A DNA stretch of 64,000 nucleotides from an uncultured Coriobacteriaceae bacterium (GCA_944319885.1 CALUFC010000001.1:62001-126000), one strand, 5' to 3'. Shown: positions 44,574 to 57,495, counted from the first letter of the stretch. Numbers and translations are program-made. Notes: generated by a model not told the origin, from the sequence alone.

Positions 44574-44867
44574 CTACTCCATGTCGTCGCGGCGCACGAT
44601 CATGTGGCGAACCACCGCATCGGTGATGCGGAGAACGCGGTCGAGCTCGGCGATCTGAGCGGGATCTGCATGGAAGTTGATGAGGGTGTAGTCACCTTCG
44701 GTGAGCTTGTTGATCTCGTAGGCGAGCTTGCGCTTGCCCCACTCGTCAACCTTGTCAACCTTACCATTGCCTGCGGCAATCGTGGTGTCGATACGCTTCA
44801 TGACAGCGAGACGAGTCTCGGGATCAAGCGCGGGGTTGACAAAAAACAGCAGTTCATAGGCCTTCAT
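44574..44867 (-). CDS. rpsF: 30S ribosomal protein S6
   Basis: 97 aa, start at 44867 (MKAYELLFFVNPAL) after AGGAGG. Typical motifs: WGKRKLAYEINKLTEGDY and LDRVLRITDAVVRHMIVRRD. First gene of rpsF-ssb-rpsR-DUF2232-rplI; promoter and a leader hairpin lie upstream. Confidence 0.97.
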   Translation of the reverse strand: MKAYELLFFVNPALDPETRLAVMKRIDTTIAAGNGKVDKVDEWGKRKLAYEINKLTEGDYTLINFHADPAQIAELDRVLRITDAVVRHMIVRRDDME

Positions 44868-44891
44868 GTGGTCACCTCCTCTGGGCATAAG

Positions 44892-44920
44892 GCTTCGGGT
44901 CGTGAAGGTGCGCCCGAAGC
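44892..44920 (-). promoter_or_regulatory. 5'-leader hairpin of rpsF operon (possible S6:S18 leader)
   Basis: An 8-bp stem (44892-44899 GCTTCGGG with 44913-44920) with a 13-nt loop in the 5' UTR between the promoter and the rpsF ribosome site. Many bacteria have an S6:S18-binding autoregulatory leader in this position; the match to that motif is not verified here. Confidence 0.45.
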
Positions 44921-44936
44921 AGGAAAGGACTCAGCT

Positions 44937-44965
44937 ACTATAGCCGCTCACCTCATAAAAGACAA
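44937..44965 (-). promoter_or_regulatory. Promoter of rpsF operon
   Basis: Minus strand TTGTCT (44960-44965), 17-nt spacer, TATAGT (44937-44942). Transcription would start near 44930, giving a leader of about 60 nt before rpsF. Confidence 0.8.
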
Positions 44966-45200
44966 GAAGTACCAGCTACACCATCATGACTTCCACATGC
45001 ACCTCCCCCATGCGATGCGTCTGCGCCGCCTTGCTCAGCGCTATCATCGCACGAGCATCTATGCACTTTCTTACGTGATATGCAGAGCTTCTTACAGGAA
45101 TCCAACAAGCTTCCCCGCACGTCCCAACACAGCAGCTCAAGGTCATGAACGCGCAGGTGGAACCTCTATTGTCGTTGCAGAAATTCAGTGTATCTCCATG
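44966..45200. other. Intergenic stretch without recognised gene
   Basis: About 235 nt between the rpsF promoter and the tRNA-Gly terminator. Short frames on both strands lack ribosome sites. No tRNA-like or other structured RNA recognised. Confidence 0.5.
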
Positions 45201-45224
45201 AAAAACGGCGCCGTGAAGCGCCGT
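45201..45224 (-). terminator. Terminator after tRNA-Gly
   Basis: Seven-bp stem ACGGCGC/GCGCCGT (45205-45211 with 45218-45224) followed on the minus strand by five U (A run 45201-45205). Confidence 0.8.
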
Positions 45225-45233
45225 GAGAGTTCC

Positions 45234-45308
45234 TGGAGCGGGCAACGGGACTCGAACCCGCGAATGTCAGCTTGGGAAGCTGATGCCTTACCACTTGGCG
45301 ATGCCCGC
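45234..45308 (-). tRNA. tRNA-Gly (anticodon CCC)
   Basis: Acceptor GCGGGCA/TGCCCGC, anticodon loop TTCCCAA, T-arm GCGGGTTCGAGTCCCGT, discriminator U, encoded CCA (45234-45236). 75 nt. Reads GGG. It has its own promoter and terminator. Confidence 0.94.
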
Positions 45309-45337
45309 GTATGGTATGCACTGCAAGTGCACGATGT

Positions 45338-45366
45338 AGTATACCGTTCCGGTTTTCACCGGACAA
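45338..45366 (-). promoter_or_regulatory. Promoter of tRNA-Gly
   Basis: Minus strand TTGTCC (45361-45366), 17-nt spacer, TATACT (45338-45343), about 30 nt before the tRNA 5' end. Confidence 0.8.
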
Positions 45367-45495
45367 GGCATCCACGGCGAATCGGCCATGAATCGCACGA
45401 AAGATATCTCTTTTATCTCTTTTGTATAACCACGGTATTTTGGGTACCATAACGTATCGCTTCGTTTCCATGTACACCGTATGGGAGGTGCCATA

Positions 45496-46005
45496 ATGAT
45501 TCGCACTGATATCGAGACCATTATTATGGCCGCCGGTTCCGTACCTTCGATCATCGTGCTGCGCGAGCGCAGGGGCAAGATGCCCGCAGATGCACCGCTG
45601 CGCGCGCTCTCCATTCAAACGGGGTCCTTTGAGGCGGCGGCGATCAGCCGCGGCATCGAGGGACAGGGCGCGGCGCGGCCCATCACGCATGATCTGTTCA
45701 TCTCAGCCTTGCAGGCACTCGATGCCAAGGTTGAACGCGTTGAAATCAACCGCGTCGACGGCGCTGTGTTCTATGCGACCGTTGTCCTCGCTGTTCAGCG
45801 CGGAGAGAACACCGAGGAGCGCTCCCTTGATGCGCGCCCCAGCGATGCGCTCTCGCTTGCCGTGCGCACCAACGCCCCCATCTACGTCGATGAGGACATC
45901 ATGAATCGCGCCGGGACGATCTCCTACAACCATGGCGACTCGGCCGACGAGGAGATCGAGCAGTTCGACCGCTTCGTGCAGAACCTCTCGCCCGACGACT
46001 TCTAG
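45496..46005 (+). CDS. Bifunctional nuclease-family (DUF151) protein
   Basis: 169 aa. Conserved DUF151 features: VVLAVQRGENTEERSLDARPSDALSLAVRTNAPIYVDEDI is split here as SLDARPSDALSLAVRT, and IYVDEDIMNRAG; PITHDLFISALQALDAKVERV precedes. An acidic tail (EIEQFDRFVQNL) follows. The family has been reported as bifunctional nuclease in plants and as a DUF of unclear role in bacteria. Start at 45496 after GGGAGG. Upstream TTGTAT (45421-45426) with TACCAT 17 nt later is a plausible promoter. Monocistronic. Confidence 0.85.
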   Translation: MIRTDIETIIMAAGSVPSIIVLRERRGKMPADAPLRALSIQTGSFEAAAISRGIEGQGAARPITHDLFISALQALDAKVERVEINRVDGAVFYATVVLAVQRGENTEERSLDARPSDALSLAVRTNAPIYVDEDIMNRAGTISYNHGDSADEEIEQFDRFVQNLSPDDF

Positions 46006-46223
46006 CTCCAGTTCTTTCCGGGACGGCACGAACCTGTGCGCGTTTTTTCAGCTGCGCAATGGATTAAGCTGCATATCCCATGTAGCCAACGCGCCGCAAC
46101 CGCGAATCCGCAGGTCGACGGCACGCGCGTCAGAGCTGGGAGGCCGGTCTACTTTATAGTGCCCATCAAAAGCATTGCGTAGCTGCATTTTGCTCACAGG
46201 CGAACGGCAAAACCGACGCGAAA

Positions 46224-46262
46224 ACGGCCCCGTACCGATCTTCAAGCTCGGTACGGGGCCGT
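46224..46262 (-). terminator. Terminator downstream of gyrA
   Basis: Perfect 15-bp stem (46224-46238 ACGGCCCCGTACCGA with 46248-46262), 9-nt loop, followed by U residues on the minus strand, 31 nt past the gyrA stop. Confidence 0.9.
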
Positions 46263-46292
46263 CCGCAAGCATACGCAAGAGAATAATGCGTC

Positions 46293-49043
<2,751 letters not shown>

Positions 49044-49052
49044 GTGTGCTCC

Positions 49053-51089
<2,037 letters not shown>

Positions 51090-51182
51090 TCAGAGAAAAG
51101 TTTGTAACCTTCCATATGATACCGGAAACACGAGGTTCTCTCTATGGCGCTCACAAGGCTCTACAAGGCCATCAGATTGCCT

Positions 51183-51743
51183 CTATGGCTTTTTAAGCGC
51201 TTCCCTACCCTTTTTCCACTCAAGGCTTGCCTTCATGGCCTTTTTCATCGCCTCACGCAATCGCTCGTCTTCAATGGGGGCAACGCGCTCGTCGAGGGCA
51301 CGCGCCTCCGCGTCATCAAGATCGGCATGCGGGGCGGCGGGGCGGCTGCTGGGCAACTGGGGGCGCAGCACGCGCTTGGAACTCGTGCCGTACCCGCGCT
51401 TCGACGTGCGGAATAGAAACCCGTCGATCGAGACGCCCTCGCGCTCCATGCGGCCGCGGATGATCTCGCGGAGCATGGTGAGCTCTTGCGTCCACACTGC
51501 ATCGTCGAGATAGACCAGAAGCTCGTTCGAATCGGGCAGGTACCTGAGGCCCGTCACATGATTGCCCTCGCGCGTGTTCGCGCACACGGCGTTCCAGGCG
51601 CGGTACACCTCGCGCGACTTCTCCGCCGCCCGCAGGCGCTCGCGCTGCTCGGGTGTTGCCTGCGCGAAGATGCGCCCGCGCTCGGCCGCGATCAAGCCGT
51701 CGATATTTTGCGTGCGCATCGTGCGGTCACGATTGCCGGTCAT
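51183..51743 (-). CDS. dciA: DUF721/DciA-type helicase-operator protein
   Basis: 186 aa. The position between recF and gyrB and the middle region (YRAWNAVCANTREGNHVTGLRYLPDSNELLVYLDDAVWTQEL, a DUF721 core, split here at NTREG) identify a DciA-type protein, which loads or stimulates the DnaB helicase in bacteria lacking DnaC/DnaI. No DnaC/DnaI homologue is seen in this window, in agreement. N- and C-terminal parts are charged and probably flexible. Overlaps recF by 17 nt. Confidence 0.85.
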   Translation of the reverse strand: MTGNRDRTMRTQNIDGLIAAERGRIFAQATPEQRERLRAAEKSREVYRAWNAVCANTREGNHVTGLRYLPDSNELLVYLDDAVWTQELTMLREIIRGRMEREGVSIDGFLFRTSKRGYGTSSKRVLRPQLPSSRPAAPHADLDDAEARALDERVAPIEDERLREAMKKAMKASLEWKKGREALKKP

Positions 51744-52851
51744 CTCCGATCCTCACCACCTTCGCGCGCCTGAGCACATCATCTGAGAAATACCCCAGAT
51801 TGGTTGTGGTGATAACCGTCTGGATGCCATCTTGGATAAAGCGGAGAAACGAGGCGCGGCGGTCGGCGTCGAGCTCGCTCATCACGTCGTCGAGCAGCAG
51901 CAGCGGCGGGCGGCCCAGGATGTCGCGGGTCACCTCGACCTCGGCGACTTTCCATGCCAGCACCAGCGAGCGCTGCTGTCCCTGGGAGGCGAAGTTGCGC
52001 GCGTCGCGGCCGTCGATGCTGAATGCAATCTCATCGCGATGCGGGCCCATAAGCGTCATCCCGCGGGCAAGCTCCTCCTCGGCGCGGGCATCGAGTGACG
52101 CCGCGAAGAGGCGGCGGGCCTGCTCGAGCATCTCGTCGCGAGACGGCGCATGCCCGTCCGCGCCCGCGATATCCCCCACGGTCGACTGATATGCCACCTC
52201 AAGGCGCTCACCCGGCGCGATGGCCTCGTACGCGTTTACGAGATGGGCACGCAAGCGATCGAGCAGCGAGATGCGGTGGACGAGCAGCGAGGCGCCGGCC
52301 TGCACGAGCGAATCGTTCCAGGCGCCCAGGACCTCGCGCGTGCACCATCGCTCCTTGAGCAGCGAGTTACGCTGCTCGACAATCCGCTCATAGGTGGCGG
52401 TGAGCTTGGCGTACTGCTCGTTCAGCTGCATCCCGAAGGTGTCGAGCGCCGCGCGCCGCACGCGGGCGGAGCGCTTCACCATATCGAGGTCATCGGGACA
52501 GAACAGCACCGAGGGCACCACGCCGCGCACGCCGGCCGCGGGGCACCGCTTGCCGTTGCGCTTGAAGGAGCGCTTGCCGCCGGTTACCTCGCATGCGATG
52601 TCGACCACCCGCTCGTCGCCCTCGAGACGAAGCGAGAGGTCGCACGATTCCCGTCCCATGCGCACGAGCTCCGCCGGCGCGGGACGCCGGAACGAGAGGC
52701 CCGCGGTCAGCAGCTGCAGCGCCTCCACCAGATTGGTCTTGCCCACCGCGTTCTTCCCCACCAGCACCGTGACGCAACGGTCGAGATCGAGCTCGAACCG
52801 CTCGTAGTTGCGGTAGTCGCGAACGCGCAGCGTGCGCGCGTAGATAGCCAT
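51727..52851 (-). CDS. recF: DNA replication and repair protein RecF
   Basis: 374 aa SMC-like ATPase for gap repair. Walker A VLVGKNAVGKTNLVEAL, signature region FASQGQQRSLVLAWKVAEV, Walker B PPLLLLDDVMSELDADRR. Starts 3 nt after the dnaN stop codon; classical order. Confidence 0.96.
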   Translation of the reverse strand: MAIYARTLRVRDYRNYERFELDLDRCVTVLVGKNAVGKTNLVEALQLLTAGLSFRRPAPAELVRMGRESCDLSLRLEGDERVVDIACEVTGGKRSFKRNGKRCPAAGVRGVVPSVLFCPDDLDMVKRSARVRRAALDTFGMQLNEQYAKLTATYERIVEQRNSLLKERWCTREVLGAWNDSLVQAGASLLVHRISLLDRLRAHLVNAYEAIAPGERLEVAYQSTVGDIAGADGHAPSRDEMLEQARRLFAASLDARAEEELARGMTLMGPHRDEIAFSIDGRDARNFASQGQQRSLVLAWKVAEVEVTRDILGRPPLLLLDDVMSELDADRRASFLRFIQDGIQTVITTTNLGYFSDDVLRRAKVVRIGDDRQS

Positions 52852-52854
52852 GCG

Positions 52855-53958
52855 CTAGATGCGGACGGGCATGACGAGGTAGAGGTAGTTGATCTTGTCG
52901 TACGACTTGAACACGCCCGGCGCTGCATAGCTCTTGAGCTCGAGCGTGATCTCCTTCTCACGGGAGAGCACGTTCAGGCAGCCGAAGATGTAGTGGTAGT
53001 TGAACGCGATGACGCCGCTCTCGCCCTCGGCTTCGACCTCGATCGTCTCCTGCGCGAGATCCTGGTCGCCCGAGATGGCCGAAAGCGACAGCGTGCCGGC
53101 CTCGGCATCGATCTCGAATTTCACCGCGGGGTTGTTCTGCGCGATCACGGCAACGCGCTTGAGCGCCGCGGAGAGCGCGTCGACGTCGATCTTCACGCTC
53201 GTCGAGCAGGTATCGGGAATGAGCTGCTTGTAGTTGGGGTACATGCCCTCGATACGGCGCGAGACGTAGCAGGTGTTGCCCGCCTCGAACACCACCTGGG
53301 TGTCGGTGGCGCCGATCATGATCGTGGGTTGATCGTGCATAATCGAGAGCGCGTCGTTCATGGAGTCGGCGGGCACGTTGAGCTCGAAGTTGCCCTCCAG
53401 CGTGGAGGTCTCGACCTGCGTGTCGCACACCGCGAGACGGAACGAATCGGTTGCCACGAGACGGATCGTGTTGTTCTCGACCGTCATATGGACCCCGCCC
53501 AGGATGGGTCGTGCCTTGTCGGTCGAGGTGACGCGCCACACGCGCCCCACCATCTCGGACAGGATGTTAACCGGGAGCTCCACCGCAGCCTCGATGGCGT
53601 AAGCCGGGAACTCGGGGAAATCGGACGGATCCAAGGTGTTGAGCCGCACGTTGGTCTTTTCGCACGAGATGAGCACCTGGCGGTCGACGGTCTCAAAATG
53701 CACCGGAGCGTCGGGCAGCGTTTTGGTGAGGTTCGCAAGCATCTTGCATGGAACGATCATCTCGCCGTCTTCCTCAACGTGCGCGGCGATGCGATGTCGG
53801 ATCGAGATGGTGTAGTTAGAGGTCTGGAACTCCAAGACGCCGTCTGCCGCGCGCACGAGCACGCCGGACAGGATGGGTAGCGTCGATGCATTCGCAACAC
53901 CTTTCTGAACGGTGGCGATGGCATCGGAGAGCGAGCTCTGGCTTACGGTGAACTTCAT
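52855..53958 (-). CDS. dnaN: DNA polymerase III beta sliding clamp
   Basis: 367 aa; MKFTVSQSSLSDAIATVQKGV start and the C-terminal NYLYLVMPVRI hydrophobic end are typical; SDFPEFP and internal three-fold repeats also seen. AAGAAAGG lies before the ATG at 53958. First gene after the dnaA spacer, which resembles an origin. Confidence 0.97.
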   Translation of the reverse strand: MKFTVSQSSLSDAIATVQKGVANASTLPILSGVLVRAADGVLEFQTSNYTISIRHRIAAHVEEDGEMIVPCKMLANLTKTLPDAPVHFETVDRQVLISCEKTNVRLNTLDPSDFPEFPAYAIEAAVELPVNILSEMVGRVWRVTSTDKARPILGGVHMTVENNTIRLVATDSFRLAVCDTQVETSTLEGNFELNVPADSMNDALSIMHDQPTIMIGATDTQVVFEAGNTCYVSRRIEGMYPNYKQLIPDTCSTSVKIDVDALSAALKRVAVIAQNNPAVKFEIDAEAGTLSLSAISGDQDLAQETIEVEAEGESGVIAFNYHYIFGCLNVLSREKEITLELKSYAAPGVFKSYDKINYLYLVMPVRI

Positions 53959-54188
53959 GGCGCGCCTTTCTTATATGTATATAGATATCTCTTTCATAAT
54001 AGTAATAAGACGGTGGACGATGTGGATGAGTCGTATTCGAGCTGGTGGATGCGGGAAAAGTTTTCAACGTTGGCGTGTTGGCAACCGGTCTGGTTTTCAA
54101 CACCTTCTCGCGCGGCCACGGCTCTCCACCATGATACGTGAGTTTTCAACAACCTTTCCCCGGGCTTCCAACATGTTTCCCACGGGGC
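53959..54188. other. dnaA-dnaN spacer, candidate oriC segment
   Basis: 230 nt with DnaA-box-like 9-mers: TGTGGATGA (54021-54029, one mismatch to the consensus reverse TGTGGATAA), TTTTCAACG (54061-54069), TTTTCAACA (54094-54102, 54143-54151) and CTTCCAACA (54165-54173). An AT-rich block at about 53968-54010 (TATATGTATATAGATATC and following) could be the unwinding element. Actinobacterial origins often lie in this spacer. Box calls rest on similarity to TTATCCACA. Confidence 0.65.
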
Positions 54189-55847
54189 TTACGATATCAG
54201 CGTGATCTTGTTGCGCAGCTGCTGAAGATCCTCGGCGATCGTGCGATCCTCCTTGATTTTCTTCTCGATGACCTTGATGGAGTTCAGGACGGTCGAGTGG
54301 TCGCGTCCGCCAAACTCGGCGCCCACCATGGGCGTGGTCATCTCGCACATGTCGTTGGCGAGGTAGACCGCCACGTGCCGCGCGAACGCGATGTTCTTCA
54401 GGCGCTTGGGGCCGATAAGATCCTCGTGGCTCACGTGGTAGAACTCCTCAACCACCGATTGCACCGTGTCGATATGGATCTTCTTGTGCTTGGTGTCGAA
54501 GTATTCGTTGGCGATCCGGTCGATATCCTCGCCGGCGAGTTCGCCGCCTGCTTGCTCGCGCTCGTACGACTCGCCCGCGCACCGTTCGCAGAAGCTCTCG
54601 AGCTCGCGGATGTTCGTGCCCGAAACATGCGCCATATAGCGCAGCTGCTCGTCGGTGAGCGTGCCGCTGCCCGAGCGAATCGAGCCGAGCAGGGAATCTT
54701 CGCCCTCGAGTTCCTCTTCGGCTTCTGCCGAGGGCAGCACGGTATTCTCGTAATAGCGCTTTAGGATGGCGTATTTCATCTCGAAGCCGGGAACGGATAC
54801 CAGGCAGAGCATGCCGGCATTGAAGCGGCTGGTAAGGCGCTCGTCCATGCCGAGTTTCTTGGGTGCGCGGTCCGAGGCGATGACGACCTTCTTGTTGTCG
54901 CGTATGAACTCGTCCATCAGACGGAAGAAGTACTCGATGCTCGCCGTCTTGCCGATGATGTTCTGGATGTCGTCGATGATGAGGATGTCGGCATCGTGGT
55001 AGTCGCGCAGGATGGCGCGGCCCTCGGTCTTCTGGATGGCGACCTCGTTGATGAAGTCGTCGATATAAGCCTGCGAGTTGGCGTATTTTACCCGGATATA
55101 GGGCTTGTTCTCGTTCAGGTAGTTCTTGATGGCGAGCAACAGGTGCGTCTTGCCGAGGCCCGAGTTGCCGTAGATGAACAGCGATGTGCAGGTGCCCGGC
55201 TCCTCGGCGAGGGCTGCGAAGCGCACCGCCGACTGGTAGGCGTGCTTGTTTTCGTCGCCGTACACGAAATTCTCGAACGTGAACTTCGAGTTGATGGGGA
55301 CGGAGGGATAGGGTTCCGCATCGTGCGTCGGGTGCGACACCTGTTGCGGGGCCTCGTGCTTTTCCACCGGCGTCCCGCCCATGCCCGCCATGATCTTTTG
55401 GAGGTCGCCCGGCGTGATGATATTGGTTACGTTGACGCGCTCGCTCGGTTCGCGCGTGTTGGTTGCGGCAGCTGCTGCGGGCATGCCGTGCAAAGGTGGC
55501 ACGCTCGGCACGATTGGCACCTGGTGGCGCGCCTCGCTCGCGGTTGCCTCGGGCGTGGGTGTTTCACGGGAAACCGGCTGCGCGCCGCGCGCGCCTGCCG
55601 CCGACGGCACCGTGATATGGAGCGAGAGCTCGCAGAACGCGATGTCCTCGAGGTAGCGCTCGATGACGGCGCGCTGCTTCATAAGGTATGAGTAGGCGAA
55701 GCGCGACGGTGCTTCGATGGTGAGCGCCTCGTCGGTGAGGGAGACCGCCCGCGACTGCTCGAGCATGTTGATCAGGCGGGCATCCTGGTTGTCGCGCTGG
55801 CAAAACGAGATGGTGTCATCGAGGATCATCTGCGCTTCGTTATCCAT
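54189..55847 (-). CDS. dnaA: Chromosomal replication initiator DnaA
   Basis: 552 aa. Domain I (1-90), a long variable linker, AAA+ domain III with Walker A GNSGLGKTHLLLAI, Walker B ADILIIDDIQ and sensor ASDRAPKKL, and the domain IV helix-turn-helix FGGRDHSTVLNSIK that reads DnaA boxes. Start at 55847 (MDNEAQMILDD) after GGGAG. An inserted acidic stretch in the lid (SAEAEEELEGEDSLLGS) is unusual. It follows the ATPase-HTH gene by 35 nt rather than facing rpmH directly. Confidence 0.97.
   Translation of the reverse strand: MDNEAQMILDDTISFCQRDNQDARLINMLEQSRAVSLTDEALTIEAPSRFAYSYLMKQRAVIERYLEDIAFCELSLHITVPSAAGARGAQPVSRETPTPEATASEARHQVPIVPSVPPLHGMPAAAAATNTREPSERVNVTNIITPGDLQKIMAGMGGTPVEKHEAPQQVSHPTHDAEPYPSVPINSKFTFENFVYGDENKHAYQSAVRFAALAEEPGTCTSLFIYGNSGLGKTHLLLAIKNYLNENKPYIRVKYANSQAYIDDFINEVAIQKTEGRAILRDYHDADILIIDDIQNIIGKTASIEYFFRLMDEFIRDNKKVVIASDRAPKKLGMDERLTSRFNAGMLCLVSVPGFEMKYAILKRYYENTVLPSAEAEEELEGEDSLLGSIRSGSGTLTDEQLRYMAHVSGTNIRELESFCERCAGESYEREQAGGELAGEDIDRIANEYFDTKHKKIHIDTVQSVVEEFYHVSHEDLIGPKRLKNIAFARHVAVYLANDMCEMTTPMVGAEFGGRDHSTVLNSIKVIEKKIKEDRTIAEDLQQLRNKITLIS
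55560..55575. other. parS-like site inside dnaA
   Basis: TGTTTCACGGGAAACC, 14 of 16 matches to the parS palindrome present upstream of parA. It lies in the dnaA linker-coding part. ParB binding here is possible but unproven. Confidence 0.4.
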
Positions 55848-55882
55848 GTTGTCTCCCGCCCTCAGGACCCATGCAGGGGTTG

Positions 55883-57016
55883 CTATTCGTGCGCTTGGAT
55901 CCACGTGGTGCCGAGTTCGGTGAGATGGTATTTCTGCCCGCGCTTCGCGATGAATCCTTGCTCACTCAGTGTAGCAAGCTCGCGCGACCAGGTGGGACCC
56001 GAGTGCCCGTAGGCGTGGGCGAGGTCGGTGGGGCCCGCTTCCCCGCGCTCTAGGATAAAACGCAGGGCAAGACCTGCGCGTTCACTGATATACGGTGCCT
56101 GCGCAGGGTAGGCTTGCCCACTGGGCGGCACCATCTGGCCAGGCCAAGGATATCCCTGTTGAGCAGGGAATTGTGGAATTGTGGAAAACTGATGGCCAGC
56201 TTGTGGATAACCGGGGTTCGTCGCCGGGTAGGCGGGCTGGGGATACACGGGTTGCGCTTGCGGACCTGCCGGCCACGCCCCCATGCCGGGCTGTTGGTAG
56301 ACACTCGGCCATGCGCTGTATGCCATGCCTTGGTCCATGGCGAGCGCCTGCTGAGCGGCCGGCATCTCGGGTGATGCCGGTGTGCTCGGCATGCTGGCCG
56401 CCCCGCTGCGCACTGCCGCCCCGCGCTGCGCATGTCCGGCTATCTCCTGTGTGCGCGCCGGATCGATGGTGACCGTCACCACGGTGCCCGCGCCGAGATT
56501 GTCCTCCACCGACACCGCGCCACCCGCTGTCTCCAAATACTGCTGAACCATGGGAAAACCGGCACCCGTGCCGCGGATATAGCGTTTCATGTCGCGGTTG
56601 GCCGAGGTCACGCCGAACTCGAAGGCCCGTTCCTTGTCCTCGATGCCGGGTCCTTGGTCGGCGAAGCGAATGGTATTGCCCCCATCGAGGATCGAGATGA
56701 TCGGCTCCACGAAGTGCGCGTGGATGAAGTTCTCCACAATCTCGCGGATAACCATGAGCGCGATGTTTCCGCCCTGCTCCTTCATGCAGCGATAGACGGT
56801 GTTCGTGATCTCCTCGAGATAGGTTCGCACCGGCGCCGGCTCGATGACCATCACGCGCGGTGTTGAGTACATATCGTCGTAGATTGCGATACGCGTGGCG
56901 TAGGCGGCCATCTCGCCCTCTGCAGGTGCATCTTCTGCCGCACGGGCGCCCGTGATGTGCCGATTGTCGGGTGCGGGATCGCCCGAGTCCACGAATGTGT
57001 AGAAATCTTCTGCCAT
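55883..57016 (-). CDS. HATPase (anti-sigma/histidine-kinase-like ATPase) with C-terminal winged helix, upstream of dnaA
   Basis: 377 aa from the ATG at 57016 (MAEDFYTFVD; weak ribosome site; a GTG at 57085 is an alternative). Residues 75-185 are a GHKL ATPase: N-box REIVENFIHAHF, G1 FADQGPGIED, G2 RGTGAGFPMV. No histidine phosphoacceptor domain is seen. Residues about 190-305 are a Pro/Gln/Tyr/Ala-rich low-complexity linker. Residues about 310-377 form a winged helix of MarR/ArsR look (GLALRFILERGEAGPTDLAH, GPTWSRELATLSEQGFIAKRG). It lies between rpmH and dnaA, co-directional with dnaA 35 nt away, so likely in one operon. Role unknown; a regulator of initiation or a stress switch is inferred from position. 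Confidence 0.75.
   Translation of the reverse strand: MAEDFYTFVDSGDPAPDNRHITGARAAEDAPAEGEMAAYATRIAIYDDMYSTPRVMVIEPAPVRTYLEEITNTVYRCMKEQGGNIALMVIREIVENFIHAHFVEPIISILDGGNTIRFADQGPGIEDKERAFEFGVTSANRDMKRYIRGTGAGFPMVQQYLETAGGAVSVEDNLGAGTVVTVTIDPARTQEIAGHAQRGAAVRSGAASMPSTPASPEMPAAQQALAMDQGMAYSAWPSVYQQPGMGAWPAGPQAQPVYPQPAYPATNPGYPQAGHQFSTIPQFPAQQGYPWPGQMVPPSGQAYPAQAPYISERAGLALRFILERGEAGPTDLAHAYGHSGPTWSRELATLSEQGFIAKRGQKYHLTELGTTWIQAHE
56172..56210. other. Intragenic DnaA-box cluster
   Basis: Three box-like 9-mers in 39 nt within the linker-coding region of the ATPase-HTH gene: TGTGGAATT (56172-56180), TGTGGAAAA (56180-56188) and TGTGGATAA (56202-56210), the last a perfect consensus box in reverse orientation. 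Confidence 0.6.
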
Positions 57017-57075
57017 GGTGTCCGTTTCAACGTCGCCGATAGCTAGATAGTAGCTCAGACCGCCTCGATTCACAT

Positions 57076-57159
57076 CTTTCCACACGTTTTCAAAACTTGT
57101 TGAAAAGTGAAGAAAAGGAGTGAAAAGTTATCAACATATTCAACAGCACCTGTGGAAAA
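57076..57159. other. DnaA-box cluster upstream of the ATPase-HTH/dnaA operon
   Basis: In the rpmH-side intergenic region: CTTTCCACA (57076-57084), TGTTGAAAA (57098-57106), TTATCAACA (57128-57136, one mismatch), TATTCAACA (57137-57145) and TGTGGAAAA (57151-57159). The rest of 57017-57343 holds the divergent promoters. May be part of oriC or of dnaA autoregulation. Confidence 0.65.
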
Positions 57160-57257
57160 GTCTCTGAAAGATTGTGAAATATGACCGATGCTTTTCAGGC
57201 GCGCGCATCACTCATAGCGGTCGGTATGGTGAGTTCTGGAGATGTCACCAAGATTTG

Positions 57258-57287
57258 TTGACATTTCCGCACCATATTCCCTACAAT
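57258..57287 (+). promoter_or_regulatory. rpmH promoter
   Basis: TTGACA (57258-57263), 18-nt spacer, TACAAT (57282-57287), about 55 nt before the rpmH start. Confidence 0.85.
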
Positions 57288-57343
57288 CTGAAAGCTCACG
57301 TGCATGTAATGATTGCAAGAAATGCAGCAGGAGGATATCAACC

Positions 57344-57478
57344 ATGAAGCGTACGTATCAGCCGAATAAGCGCAAGCGTGCTAAGACCCACGGCTTCCGC
57401 GCCCGCATGGCAACCAAGGGCGGCCGCGCCGTGCTTGCTCGCCGTCGTGCCAAGGGTCGCAAGCGTCTCACGGTCTAG
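57344..57478 (+). CDS. rpmH: 50S ribosomal protein L34
   Basis: 44 aa, [19 protein letters not shown] start and [12 protein letters not shown] end; start at 57344 after AGGAGG. First gene of the rpmH-rnpA-yidD-yidC-khpB unit on the plus strand, under the TTGACA/TACAAT promoter. Confidence 0.98.
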   Translation: MKRTYQPNKRKRAKTHGFRARMATKGGRAVLARRRAKGRKRLTV

Positions 57479-57495
57479 CTTCTACGTGTGCCCGT

